Below the pieces are notes generated by a model, which saw only the letters and a program-made list of their open reading frames with translations, ran no database searches and was not told the origin of the DNA. The position numbers and the translations under genes are program-made. Shown piece after piece: positions 1 to 6,263 of a DNA stretch of 22,164 nucleotides. Origin of the DNA: Phycisphaerae bacterium (GTDB taxonomy: Bacteria; Planctomycetota; Phycisphaerae; UBA1845). The number at the start of each line of letters is the position of its first letter. Position 1 is the first letter of the stretch. The stretch lies in assembly GCA_021604825.1 (NCBI GenBank), contig BQJS01000065.1, positions 1 to 22,164 on the forward strand. The letters run 5' to 3'.

Positions 1-184
1 CCGAAGATCACGCATGCAATCAGCCGCTCAAGCGTTTCTCGATCGCGAAGTTGTTTGAGTAATATATCGTCCAGGTCGATCGGTTTCCGCAAGAAACAAG
101 GGGAGCACACGCCAAGCGCATGCTCCCCATTGACACACCCCACTGATTTAAGAATGAGTAGAACTGATTCAAAAGGAGAAGGAC
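1..184. other. Left edge, non-coding or gene fragment
   Basis: No complete gene is visible. On the minus strand a frame without stops runs from about position 88 (a TTG codon) off the left edge. It reads like protein (…KPIDLDDILLKQLRDRETL…) and could be the start of a neighbouring gene. The plus strand also has two short open stretches ending in stop codons near 56-60, so the reading is ambiguous. The remainder holds the hairpin listed separately. Confidence 0.25.
100..128 (-). terminator. Hairpin, probable terminator of the PEP-CTERM gene
   Basis: An 8-bp perfect stem, GGGGAGCA (100-107) pairing with TGCTCCCC (121-128), has a 13-nt loop. Read on the minus strand it is followed by a T-rich stretch (TTGTTTCTTG). 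It lies about 57 nt beyond the stop codon of the minus-strand gene at 185-1006, which fits a Rho-independent terminator with an imperfect T tract. Confidence 0.5.
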
Positions 185-1006
185 TTAAACAGTTTTCTTG
201 CGGCGGCGCAGGACCATCGCGCCACCCACGCCCAAGAGCAAAACGCTCGCTGGTTCAGGCGTGATGGTGATGCGGGCGATCAGATCGCTAGGACCAAACG
301 CGCTGCCGATCGTCGCGCCATTTGCGGTTTGCGTGCCAACGAAGCTATTCAAGTAAGCGGCATCGCCGCCATCGCTGAACAGGCTGCGAATCGCGAATGA
401 TTCGCCGACCGACGCGCCACCATTGGCTGAGAACGCAGCTCCGCCGAATGCGTCGTTGACTTCCGAACCGTTGTCATTGGCGTCCTGCCCATAAATCTCA
501 ATGACCACCGGGCCGGCAAAATCACCATTGCTGTCGAAGACTTCGTGTTCCATCGGGTTTCCGTTCGCGACGAACAAATCGTTGCTGGGAATCACCATGG
601 ATGCGTAGCTGAAGTAACGGTTTTGTGAAGGGTTTGAAACGTCGAGGTTGAACGTCGTCGATTCGCCGGGGCTAAACACCGGAGCGTCACCCATACCAGA
701 CACTGCCGTCACCGTGCCTTGCGCGCCACCCGACGCCGGGCTCATTGAGAAAGCATCACTGATTTCAGCCGTACTGCCCAACTCGGCCAACGGTGTCAGG
801 AATGCGGGGGCCATCTCGCCGCTGTTGTACGAGTCGAATTGCCCGTTGTGCGCGGCGATCCAAAATGGCGTGAAGAAGAACTGGCCCGACGACTGCGTGT
901 TCTCGATGTTAACTTGAAGCATGTCAGCATTGGCACTCATGTTGGACATTGCGACCAAGACCATGGTGGCTAACACTGGCATAATGCGCGCGGATTTCTC
1001 TCTCAT
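185..1006 (-). CDS. Spondin-domain PEP-CTERM surface protein
   Basis: This is a 273-residue secreted protein. Residues 1-27 form a signal peptide ending in MSANA. Residues about 30-240 resemble the bacterial spondin_N domain, with the recognisable stretches FTPFWIAAHNGQFD, an acidic/Gly-rich core and a C-terminal domain edge near FGPSDLIARI. The C-terminus is a classic PEP-CTERM sorting signal: PEPAS, then a hydrophobic helix, then RRRKK. In this family the signal is read by an exosortase (EpsH-type), which anchors or releases the protein at the envelope. The ATG start is supported by a strong GGGAGGAG ribosome-binding site about 7 nt upstream. The gene is transcribed divergently from the sigma factor gene. 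The ligand and role are unknown. The PEP-CTERM call is very secure and the spondin call is from pattern recognition. Confidence 0.9.
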   Translation of the reverse strand: MREKSARIMPVLATMVLVAMSNMSANADMLQVNIENTQSSGQFFFTPFWIAAHNGQFDSYNSGEMAPAFLTPLAELGSTAEISDAFSMSPASGGAQGTVTAVSGMGDAPVFSPGESTTFNLDVSNPSQNRYFSYASMVIPSNDLFVANGNPMEHEVFDSNGDFAGPVVIEIYGQDANDNGSEVNDAFGGAAFSANGGASVGESFAIRSLFSDGGDAAYLNSFVGTQTANGATIGSAFGPSDLIARITITPEPASVLLLGVGGAMVLRRRKKTV

Positions 1007-1124
1007 CTTTAATCTCCTCCCAGGTTCAGATTGCAGAATTGTTAAATCGACTGTGCGGTCAGGACCTTCCCGACCGCGTTTTGTTCAGTTGTTTGCAGGC
1101 TTGGTCGGTCGCCCCGCACGGTCC

Positions 1125-1154
1125 TTACAAAGTTATTGACCGATCGACTATATT
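1125..1154 (+). promoter_or_regulatory. Candidate promoter of the ECF sigma gene
   Basis: TTACAA (1125-1130) and TATATT (1149-1154) are separated by 18 nt, just upstream of the start codon at 1176. Both boxes match the sigma70 consensus at 4-5 of 6 positions. A second TTGAC at 1136-1140 is badly spaced. The region also holds several GGTCNG/CNGACC words that could bind a regulator. Confidence 0.35.
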
Positions 1155-1175
1155 TTTTCGTACCAGATTGGTTTA

Positions 1176-1790
1176 ATGGGTTTGATGAAAACGGATCGAC
1201 GCTTAACTTCAGCGCAGAAAGCGACTTCGCCGAAGGCACTGGATCCAGCTCAATGGGTCAAGTTGCACGGTGATGTTCTGTTTGGATTCGCCGTTTTGCG
1301 CGTCCGCGATCGCGAAGTCGCCGAGGATTTGGTGCAGGATTGCCTGGTGGGGGCGTATGAAGCGCGCCACCGATTTACGGGTGAGGCGGCTGAACGCACT
1401 TGGCTCGTCGGCATTCTCAAGCACAAAATCATCGACCATCTACGCAAACGATCCCGCCAAAAAGTCGTGGAATCCTCCGCAGACCAACAGGTTGGTGCCG
1501 AACATTTTGATCGACGTGGACGTTGGCTGGGGAAGACTTCTGGTTGGGATCGCGACCCCAAAACGCTCATGGAGAACCGCGAATTCCAAGCCACGCTAAC
1601 CGATTGCATTGCGGCATTGCCCGATAAGCTGGCGACGACGTTCGTTCTGCGAGAGATTGATGGAATTGAGAGTGAAGAAGTTTGTACGATATTGGGGATT
1701 ACGTCGACCAACATGTGGGCGAGAATCCATCGGGCTCGGTTGAATCTTCGCCGATGCCTTGAATCGAAGTGGTTTTTCGACGACGATTGA
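1176..1790 (+). CDS. ECF-type RNA polymerase sigma-70 factor
   Basis: This 204-residue sigma factor directs RNA polymerase to a specific promoter set. Region 2 spans about residues 29-95: the core-binding helix has the usual AEDLVQD motif at 49-55, followed by RTWLVGILKHKIIDHLRKR at 74-92. Region 4 spans about 140-195 and is a helix-turn-helix containing ALPDKLATTFVLREIDG, then GITSTNMWARIHRARLNLRRCL. There is no region 1 or 3, so it is ECF-like. The linker (96-138) is long and charged. The RTWLVGILKHKIIDH signature resembles the group named TIGR02943. ATG at 1176 and ATG at 1185 are both possible starts, and neither has a clear Shine-Dalgarno. A zf-HC2 protein follows 48 nt downstream, the usual place for an anti-sigma factor. 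Confidence 0.95.
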   Translation: MGLMKTDRRLTSAQKATSPKALDPAQWVKLHGDVLFGFAVLRVRDREVAEDLVQDCLVGAYEARHRFTGEAAERTWLVGILKHKIIDHLRKRSRQKVVESSADQQVGAEHFDRRGRWLGKTSGWDRDPKTLMENREFQATLTDCIAALPDKLATTFVLREIDGIESEEVCTILGITSTNMWARIHRARLNLRRCLESKWFFDDD

Positions 1791-1838
1791 TCGCCGACGC
1801 GCCGTTTTCAGTCGCAGTTGTGTGACGAAAGAACCGCC

Positions 1839-2132
1839 ATGTTGGAATTCTTCAAATTACTCAATGCTGGCTGCGAAGATCACGCTCGGTTGATTTCGCT
1901 GTCGTTGGATCATTCACTGCCGCGCTCGCAGCGTTTCGCGGTCAAGTTGCACCTGTTGTACTGTCGGGCCTGTCGCAAATTTCGTCGCGACGCCCACCTG
2001 ATGCGTGAATCGATCAAGCTGGGTTGCGACGAATCGAGTGAGTTCCCACAGACAACCGGGGCGGCGCTATCGCCGCAAGCCGCCGACAAGATCGCAGCGT
2101 CTCTCAAAGCGCGCATTTCCAATGATCAGTAG
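1839..2132 (+). CDS. Zinc-finger (zf-HC2) putative anti-sigma factor
   Basis: This is a 97-residue soluble protein with the zinc-binding anti-sigma signature: Cys12, then H38-x3-C42-x2-C45 (HLLYCRAC). In the ZAS/zf-HC2 family this fold wraps around the sigma factor and often releases it on oxidation or another signal. There is no transmembrane segment, so it would act in the cytoplasm. It follows the ECF sigma gene in the same direction, and the pair is very likely co-transcribed and functionally linked. I chose ATG at 1839; an in-frame TTG at 1818 would add seven residues. The C-terminal half (about 60-97) is unrecognised. That it inhibits the neighbouring sigma factor is inference. Confidence 0.8.
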   Translation: MLEFFKLLNAGCEDHARLISLSLDHSLPRSQRFAVKLHLLYCRACRKFRRDAHLMRESIKLGCDESSEFPQTTGAALSPQAADKIAASLKARISNDQ

Positions 2133-2180
2133 TGCAGTCACAAGAGCAATTAAGTTCAAACAAAGCGATGCACCAATCCC

Positions 2181-2206
2181 GTCATTCCCGCGCACGCGGG
2201 AATCCA
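2181..2206. repeat. Dispersed palindrome ATTCCCGCG-CA-CGCGGGAAT
   Basis: A perfect 9-bp inverted repeat (2184-2192 with 2195-2203) sits inside the widely dispersed bacterial repeat that reads GTCATTCCCGCG…CGCGGGAATCCA. It lies between the converging ends of the anti-sigma gene and the dehydrogenase gene. A second, slightly decayed copy occurs at 18540-18565. Confidence 0.7.
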
Positions 2207-2220
2207 GAAGAAAGCGAAGA

Positions 2221-3081
2221 CTACTTGAGCTTGAGTTGCCAGTGGATGATGCGATCCAGCAGGCGATCGGGCAGGTGGGAGACGAGGTGGGGGGCGAATT
2301 TTGCGGGCGCGGTAATGCGGTAACGCGTCTTCGGACGTTTGGACTCCACCGCTTTTTGAATCGCGCGCGCCACCGCGATCGGCTTCGCCGCCGTCTTACC
2401 AAAACTTCGATTCCAATACGAATCCATCGCGTCGCCCAACCGCTTGTAGGGGCTGTTCTCGTTACCCTTTGCTTCGAGATTCTGATCGACGTTGGGTCGA
2501 AACTCCGTCTCGATCGGACCGGGCTCAATCATGACCACGTCGACGCCGAAAGGGGCTAACTCCACCCGCAACGCCAAAGACATCGCGTCGAGGGCGTGCT
2601 TGCTCGCGCAGTAAGGCCCCATCATCGGTAGCGACAGATGTGCAACGACGCTGGAGACATTGACGACGCGGCCACTGCGTTGGTTGCGCATGATCGGCAA
2701 CACACGCTGCGTCACGGCGGCTACTCCAAATACGTTGGTCTCAAATTGCTTACGCCATGCATCGAGCGACACTTCTTCAACGGGACCGGCTTGTCCGTAC
2801 CCGGCATTGTTGACGACGCAATCGATTCGGTTCTGCTCCTTTTCGATTCGCGAGACAACGTTTTCGACGGTCGAAGGATCGGTCACGTCCAGGCGATCGA
2901 CAAACGCCCGGCCTGCATGCGACTTCGACCATTCATCGAGCTTGGCGACGGACTCAGCCCGTCGGGCGGTTGCATAGATGGTGTGTCCGGCGCTGGACAG
3001 CAGGTCGGCTGTTGCGAAACCAATTCCGCTGCTGCAACCGGTGATCAGAATAACTTTTGAGGATGATGAATTCGTAGGCAT
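2221..3081 (-). CDS. SDR-family NAD(P)-dependent oxidoreductase
   Basis: This is a 286-residue classical short-chain dehydrogenase. The cofactor-binding motif TGCSSGIG is at residues 14-21, the conserved NNAG at 91-94, the catalytic Ser in NVSS (143-144), and the YxxxK pair at Tyr157 and Lys161. The PGPIETEF segment near 188-195 follows the usual pattern. The N-terminal glycine-rich motif together with the Arg-rich ATARR after strand 2 suggests NADP(H). The closest general group is the ketoreductase/retinol-dehydrogenase-like SDRs, and the substrate cannot be read from sequence. The ATG at 3081 places the Rossmann motif where it belongs; an in-frame GTG at 3135 would add 18 residues and is less likely. 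No good ribosome-binding site is visible for either. Confidence 0.93.
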   Translation of the reverse strand: MPTNSSSSKVILITGCSSGIGFATADLLSSAGHTIYATARRAESVAKLDEWSKSHAGRAFVDRLDVTDPSTVENVVSRIEKEQNRIDCVVNNAGYGQAGPVEEVSLDAWRKQFETNVFGVAAVTQRVLPIMRNQRSGRVVNVSSVVAHLSLPMMGPYCASKHALDAMSLALRVELAPFGVDVVMIEPGPIETEFRPNVDQNLEAKGNENSPYKRLGDAMDSYWNRSFGKTAAKPIAVARAIQKAVESKRPKTRYRITAPAKFAPHLVSHLPDRLLDRIIHWQLKLK

Positions 3082-3172
3082 TGCTGCATCGTAAAGGGAC
3101 GTTCGCGGCGAGTCGATACCTTCTGCGTGACTCACCAGGGTTTGCGTCTACGGTGACGTGAATGCGATCGTA

Positions 3173-3373
3173 CTAAGGAGCCGAATCGCCCGACAGGTCG
3201 TCAGCCGTCACGATGAAGTTGGCTGGATTGAGGAGCGTGTTCAAAACAAAATTCTGAGTACCGAACACAAGTGCGTCGCGCACCCGCAGTTCGCAGGTTC
3301 CAGCGAAACACGTGCCGACAAGCATCATTCCTGTCCAGAGCGAGCGCCGTCTACGTCGTTGGGAAGCTTTCAT
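3173..3373 (-). CDS. Small secreted protein, unknown function
   Basis: This is a 66-residue product. A very basic N-terminus (SQRRRRR, residues 4-10) is followed by a short hydrophobic stretch to about residue 26 ending in AGTC, then a hydrophilic tail. It looks like an export signal with a possible lipobox Cys at 27. The mature part has the pattern ELRVRDALVFGTQNFV…LLNPANFI, which resembles small envelope proteins seen in planctomycetes, although I cannot name a family. It lies 60 nt downstream of the second lipoprotein gene on the same strand. Its LLNPANF echoes the LLNPSFL of that protein. The ribosome-binding site is weak. Confidence 0.55.
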   Translation of the reverse strand: MKASQRRRRRSLWTGMMLVGTCFAGTCELRVRDALVFGTQNFVLNTLLNPANFIVTADDLSGDSAP

Positions 3374-3433
3374 GATGTGCGATCTTTAAGAGGTGGCTGT
3401 CTTTAAGTGGATACTGTCTTTAACTGATTACTG

Positions 3434-4075
3434 TTACGGCTCAGTGATGCGTTGCTCTTCCAAAAGTGCACGTGCATTGCCGAATGTGTCCAATCCGATG
3501 ATGTCGCCACTGAAGCCTTCGTCATCAAGTACGAAGGAAGCAGCAAGGACGCCGCCGGCTGTATTCGGTGCTTCCCTAGCCTGAAAGACGACTGTGTCGC
3601 CACAATCGAAATTGGTGGAGTCGCTGTTGAGCGGATTCACATTAGACGGGACGCCGAATCCGCCAGCCCCCACCGCCGTCGCCCCGACGAATAGTCCTGG
3701 TTCGGTACCCGGTCGATCCAAGTCTTCGCCAAGGCCAAGACGAAATATCGGGCACTCGATCAACACGCCCAAATCATTGGCGGCTTGCTGAGGCTGCGTG
3801 AGAACACGAAAGGTTTCCTTTTCGATCGTGAACCCAGAGGGATCGTCGTCCGAAGGAAGTCGTCGCTCCGCTGTGATCACAAATTCGATGGCGGCGGACG
3901 ATGAATTGTTCGCGCGTACGAGGACGAATCCTGTGCGATCGCCGGGGACCAATGGAAAGATCTCGCCAGTCTGCTGGTTCAAGAATGATGGGTTCAGCAG
4001 CAGTGACGCATTACAGCCGAACATCGTCGACATCAGCATCAGCACTGGCAACCCGAAAACAGTCATTCGCTTCAT
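3434..4075 (-). CDS. Lipoprotein with CNASLLLNPSFL motif (paralogue B)
   Basis: This protein is about 213 residues from the chosen ATG at 4075. Residues 1-20 are a signal sequence (MKRMTVFGLPVLMLMSTMFG) followed by Cys21 in a lipobox-like context. The mature start CNASLLLNPSFL is almost the same as in the adjacent upstream protein (CASLFNPSFL). The rest is hydrophilic, rich in Asp, Gly, Asn and Phe, with two further cysteines and no recognised domain. The open frame extends 57 residues upstream, but that stretch is basic and unlike a signal, and it overlaps the preceding gene's end; the chosen ATG restores a 14-nt gap and a standard lipoprotein start. Probably membrane-anchored. Function unknown. 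Confidence 0.8.
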   Translation of the reverse strand: MKRMTVFGLPVLMLMSTMFGCNASLLLNPSFLNQQTGEIFPLVPGDRTGFVLVRANNSSSAAIEFVITAERRLPSDDDPSGFTIEKETFRVLTQPQQAANDLGVLIECPIFRLGLGEDLDRPGTEPGLFVGATAVGAGGFGVPSNVNPLNSDSTNFDCGDTVVFQAREAPNTAGGVLAASFVLDDEGFSGDIIGLDTFGNARALLEEQRITEP

Positions 4076-4089
4076 AGTAAGATTTCCCA

Positions 4090-5091
4090 CTATCGCACTG
4101 TCGTCTGGAATTCGAATCGACCCGGATTGGACGCTTGAGCAGCGTCGTCGAAATCGAGGTATCCGGGGGCGGTTTGACCAAGCTCGTCCACCACGAATGG
4201 CACCCTGAGCGTTCCAGAGAGAATAAACGCAACAACACTTCCGCACTGCACGCCGCTCGCTGGCACCGGCACGTCGCGGATGTCGAAGTTACGCTGCAAG
4301 GTCACATTGAAGTTGGCGTCCACATCATCGCGCTGCAAAATCGTGAACCGCGGAGGAATCGTTTCATTCAACGAGCGAACGTTGAACAATATATTGGTAC
4401 TTTCAAATCCGATGACCTTTAAGAACACCGGAACAAACACTTCAATGCTGGCGTCGGGTTGAACGGTGGCAATGTTGCAAACACCCACAATGCTGGTCAG
4501 TGTGTTGTCTGTTAATTGCCTTGGGATCAGCGGGTTTTCCTGAAGGCCTTCGTCGGTGAGTACAGTACCCTGAACGATGTCCGAGCCATCCAAAAACTCG
4601 ATGGTGTTGCTGTTGCCATTGACATAATTAATTGTCGTGCGAACACGAACGCGAGGCCGCAAATCTGGATCGCTCGTATCGATGCCGAGGCTTTCCATGT
4701 AATCGATCAGCGGTGAATCAAAGCGCGTGTTGTTGATCAAGAAAACGGGCACGTGGCCCGGCGCGTTGGCTAGTGTGACGTCGTTCACGATACCCGTCGC
4801 ATCCGGCGTTGGTGTGGTTACCAAGCTTAAGAACGATGGGTTGAATAGACTCGCACACCCGGCGATCGCAAAGATACCGTTGCAAGAAATCAACAGAGCC
4901 AAGATCTTGCCAATGCGGTGGATTGCGAGTCGGGATGTTCCACCTGTTTGGCTGACTCGGTTGTGCCGGTCGCCCGCTTGTCGCAGACCCGCAGATGTCA
5001 GGGGCTGGCATGTATCGTTTGAGTGCAAGGATAAGTCTCCCGGGCAACAGATTTTGCGGGCAAAGAAGTCGATCACAGCCGCCTGATGCAT
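4090..5091 (-). CDS. Lipoprotein with CASLFNPSFL motif (paralogue A)
   Basis: This is a predicted lipoprotein of up to 333 residues. The signal is the hydrophobic stretch KILALLISCNGIFAIAGC (residues 62-79), ending in a good lipobox (IAGC), with the mature protein beginning CASLFNPSFLS. The first 60 or so residues before the signal are unusually long. No ATG, GTG or well-placed TTG lies nearer to the signal, so either the true start is non-canonical or the 5' end is altered. The mature part is β-rich in appearance (many FxV and IxV pairs, Asp/Asn/Thr rich), like a surface adhesin or binding protein, but no family is recognised. It is the first gene of a minus-strand run with the paralogue 14 nt downstream. 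Confidence 0.75.
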   Translation of the reverse strand: MHQAAVIDFFARKICCPGDLSLHSNDTCQPLTSAGLRQAGDRHNRVSQTGGTSRLAIHRIGKILALLISCNGIFAIAGCASLFNPSFLSLVTTPTPDATGIVNDVTLANAPGHVPVFLINNTRFDSPLIDYMESLGIDTSDPDLRPRVRVRTTINYVNGNSNTIEFLDGSDIVQGTVLTDEGLQENPLIPRQLTDNTLTSIVGVCNIATVQPDASIEVFVPVFLKVIGFESTNILFNVRSLNETIPPRFTILQRDDVDANFNVTLQRNFDIRDVPVPASGVQCGSVVAFILSGTLRVPFVVDELGQTAPGYLDFDDAAQASNPGRFEFQTTVR

Positions 5092-5155
5092 TGCATCGAT
5101 TCAGGCCGCCGAGATTCTTTAGTAGCCACACGATTATTGCGGAATCAACTGACCG

Positions 5156-5201
5156 GTCAAGCCCCAGCCCCACTTGCTGGTGGTGTCGGATCGGGCTTGA
5201 C
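5156..5201. repeat. Nested inverted repeat, 46 nt
   Basis: The outer 9-bp perfect stem GTCAAGCCC/GGGCTTGAC contains an inner 5-bp stem CCAGC/GCTGG. There is no T tract on either strand, so a terminator is unlikely. It may be a small regulatory structure in the leader of the lipoprotein operon or a decayed repeat. Confidence 0.45.
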
Positions 5202-5351
5202 GGGGTCAAAATCGGCGAGAACTTAACCGTGGCTGAAATCCATCGGGCCCCGCCAGCACAATGTCCTAAAACCAACGGGCTGACCTCATCGCTGAATCCG
5301 ATCCGAATTGCCGATCAAGCCGCCATGGCGATTCTGCCGCAACGGTGAACC

Positions 5352-5379
5352 TTGACGCCTTGGTGGGTGCCAGTAAGCT
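5352..5379 (+). promoter_or_regulatory. Probable tRNA-Leu promoter
   Basis: TTGACG (5352-5357, 5 of 6 to consensus) is followed after 16 nt by TAAGCT (5374-5379, weak -10). It lies about 23 nt before the tRNA 5' end. GTGCCA/TGGCAC inverted repeats flank the -10. It could be the tRNA promoter, although the -10 is poor. Confidence 0.4.
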
Positions 5380-5401
5380 TTGGCACGCGATTGGAAGAAT
5401 A

Positions 5402-5485
5402 GCGGATGTGGCGGAATTGGCAGACGCGCTGGCTTCAGGTGCCAGTTGGGGCAACCCAGTGGAGGTTCGAATCCTCTCATCCGCA
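5402..5485 (+). tRNA. tRNA-Leu (anticodon CAG)
   Basis: This is a complete class II tRNA of 84 nt. The acceptor stem is GCGGATG (5402-5408) pairing perfectly with CATCCGC (5478-5484). The D-arm GCG…CGC contains AATTGG. The anticodon stem CTGGC/GCCAG carries the loop TTCAGGT, giving anticodon CAG, which reads the CTG codon. The long variable arm TGGG-GCAA-CCCA is typical of Leu. The T-arm has the canonical GGTTCGAAT loop, with one G·T pair in its stem. The discriminator base is A, typical of tRNA-Leu. The 3' CCA is not encoded, so it is added after transcription. Confidence 0.97.
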
Positions 5486-5499
5486 AGTCAAGCAGATGA

Positions 5500-5530
5500 A
5501 GGCAGTTAGGGCAATCCTAGCTGCCTTTTT
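5500..5530 (+). terminator. Rho-independent terminator of tRNA-Leu
   Basis: The stem AGGCAG/CTGCCT continues through a T·G pair into TAGG/CCTA, around the loop GCAAT, and is followed by TTTTT. It begins 15 nt after the tRNA end. The shape is a textbook intrinsic terminator. Confidence 0.85.
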
Positions 5531-5593
5531 GCGTCAATTTGGACCGATAAATAGGTCTAACGGCCGAGGTTCGCGCACGATACCCATCAACTC

Positions 5594-6100
5594 TCAACGC
5601 GGGCCGTTTGATGAAACATCCCAGTTCCCAGACGCCTGCAAATGTGCGATCGCCTCTTGATAACGATCCGGCTTCGCAAACGATGCGTGCCCGTCTCCGT
5701 AGAGAATGTTGCCGCCATGTCCTTTGTGGTAGGAAAGTGGTTCGTATGCAACGACATCTCGCGGTGATAAGCCCATGAGTTTGGCGGCAGGAATGGGTGC
5801 GAACAGGAATGGTTTGCCGCTGGCCGGGCAGATCGTGTTTTCCGGTTTTAATTCACCTTGAGCGACAAGAAACTTGATGGCTTCACCACATTCCAGTTCG
5901 GGTGTACCCGCATAGATCTTGACCGCTGTGCCGACGGTCTTGATTCTCGTTCCGCAAACCAACCGCTGCCGCAGGTCACGATTGCGGCGAACGATGTTGA
6001 CCAAGACCATCGATCCGACAATGACCAACACTGCGGTTGCGAAGGCAGCTAGGCGTTGTTGTTTCTTGTGGTCGTGTTTATCCGGATTCACCGTAGACAT
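5594..6100 (-). CDS. Membrane-anchored protein with pseudopilin-like C-terminus
   Basis: This is a 168-residue product. A charged N-terminus (HDHKKQQR) is followed by one transmembrane helix at about 17-37, then a mature part with LVCGTRIKTVGTAVKIYA (48-64), a CP-SG motif at 91-95 and HKGHGGNILYGDGHASF (125-141). That last segment resembles the H-X9-DG C-terminal motif of planctomycete prepilin-type proteins, although the spacing is one residue longer. The prepilin peptidase site (FTLxE) is missing, so this is a relative anchored by a plain helix rather than a true pilin. It sits downstream of the large prepilin-like protein, separated by a terminator. Function unknown. The ATG has no strong ribosome-binding site. 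Confidence 0.75.
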   Translation of the reverse strand: MSTVNPDKHDHKKQQRLAAFATAVLVIVGSMVLVNIVRRNRDLRQRLVCGTRIKTVGTAVKIYAGTPELECGEAIKFLVAQGELKPENTICPASGKPFLFAPIPAAKLMGLSPRDVVAYEPLSYHKGHGGNILYGDGHASFAKPDRYQEAIAHLQASGNWDVSSNGPR

Positions 6101-6121
6101 ATCGCGACTCAGATTAGATCA

Positions 6122-6165
6122 AACAAAAAAGCAGCCAGCCCACCCCTCGGTACGCTGGCTGCTTG
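6122..6165 (-). terminator. Rho-independent terminator of prepilin-like gene
   Basis: An 11-bp stem, AAGCAGCCAGC (6130-6140) with GCTGGCTGCTT (6155-6165), is followed on the minus strand by a run of Ts (complement of AACAAAAAA at 6123-6131). It is about 100 nt past the stop of the gene at 6264, and very likely ends that transcript. Confidence 0.8.
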
Positions 6166-6263
6166 AATGATGTTCAAATCATGAACGGCTTGGATTTAGA
6201 AAGCAATTCTTGTGCCGACAATCCCGAGCACATCCCAAATCCTGGGAGCGCGTTGCCGGAAGG

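Larger units (their letters stand above)
5092..5401. other. Intergenic region with hairpin, upstream of tRNA
   Basis: No gene is supported in this 310-nt stretch. It contains an inverted repeat, GTCAAGCCC (5156-5164) with GGGCTTGAC (5193-5201), enclosing a second small stem CCAGC/GCTGG. The right part holds the likely tRNA promoter. An open frame on the minus strand across the tRNA is an artefact of the tRNA sequence. Confidence 0.6.

Noticed and set aside
2221..3135. Longer GTG start for the dehydrogenase at 3135
   Set aside because: Adds 18 residues before the Rossmann fold with no ribosome-binding site; ATG at 3081 fits the family.
4718..5275. 185-residue minus-strand frame overlapping the first lipoprotein
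   Set aside because: Different frame from the lipobox protein, Pro/Arg/Ser-rich, no signal; considered a shadow.
5266..5486. Minus-strand frames across tRNA-Leu
   Set aside because: They arise from the complement of the tRNA sequence, which folds perfectly into a cloverleaf.
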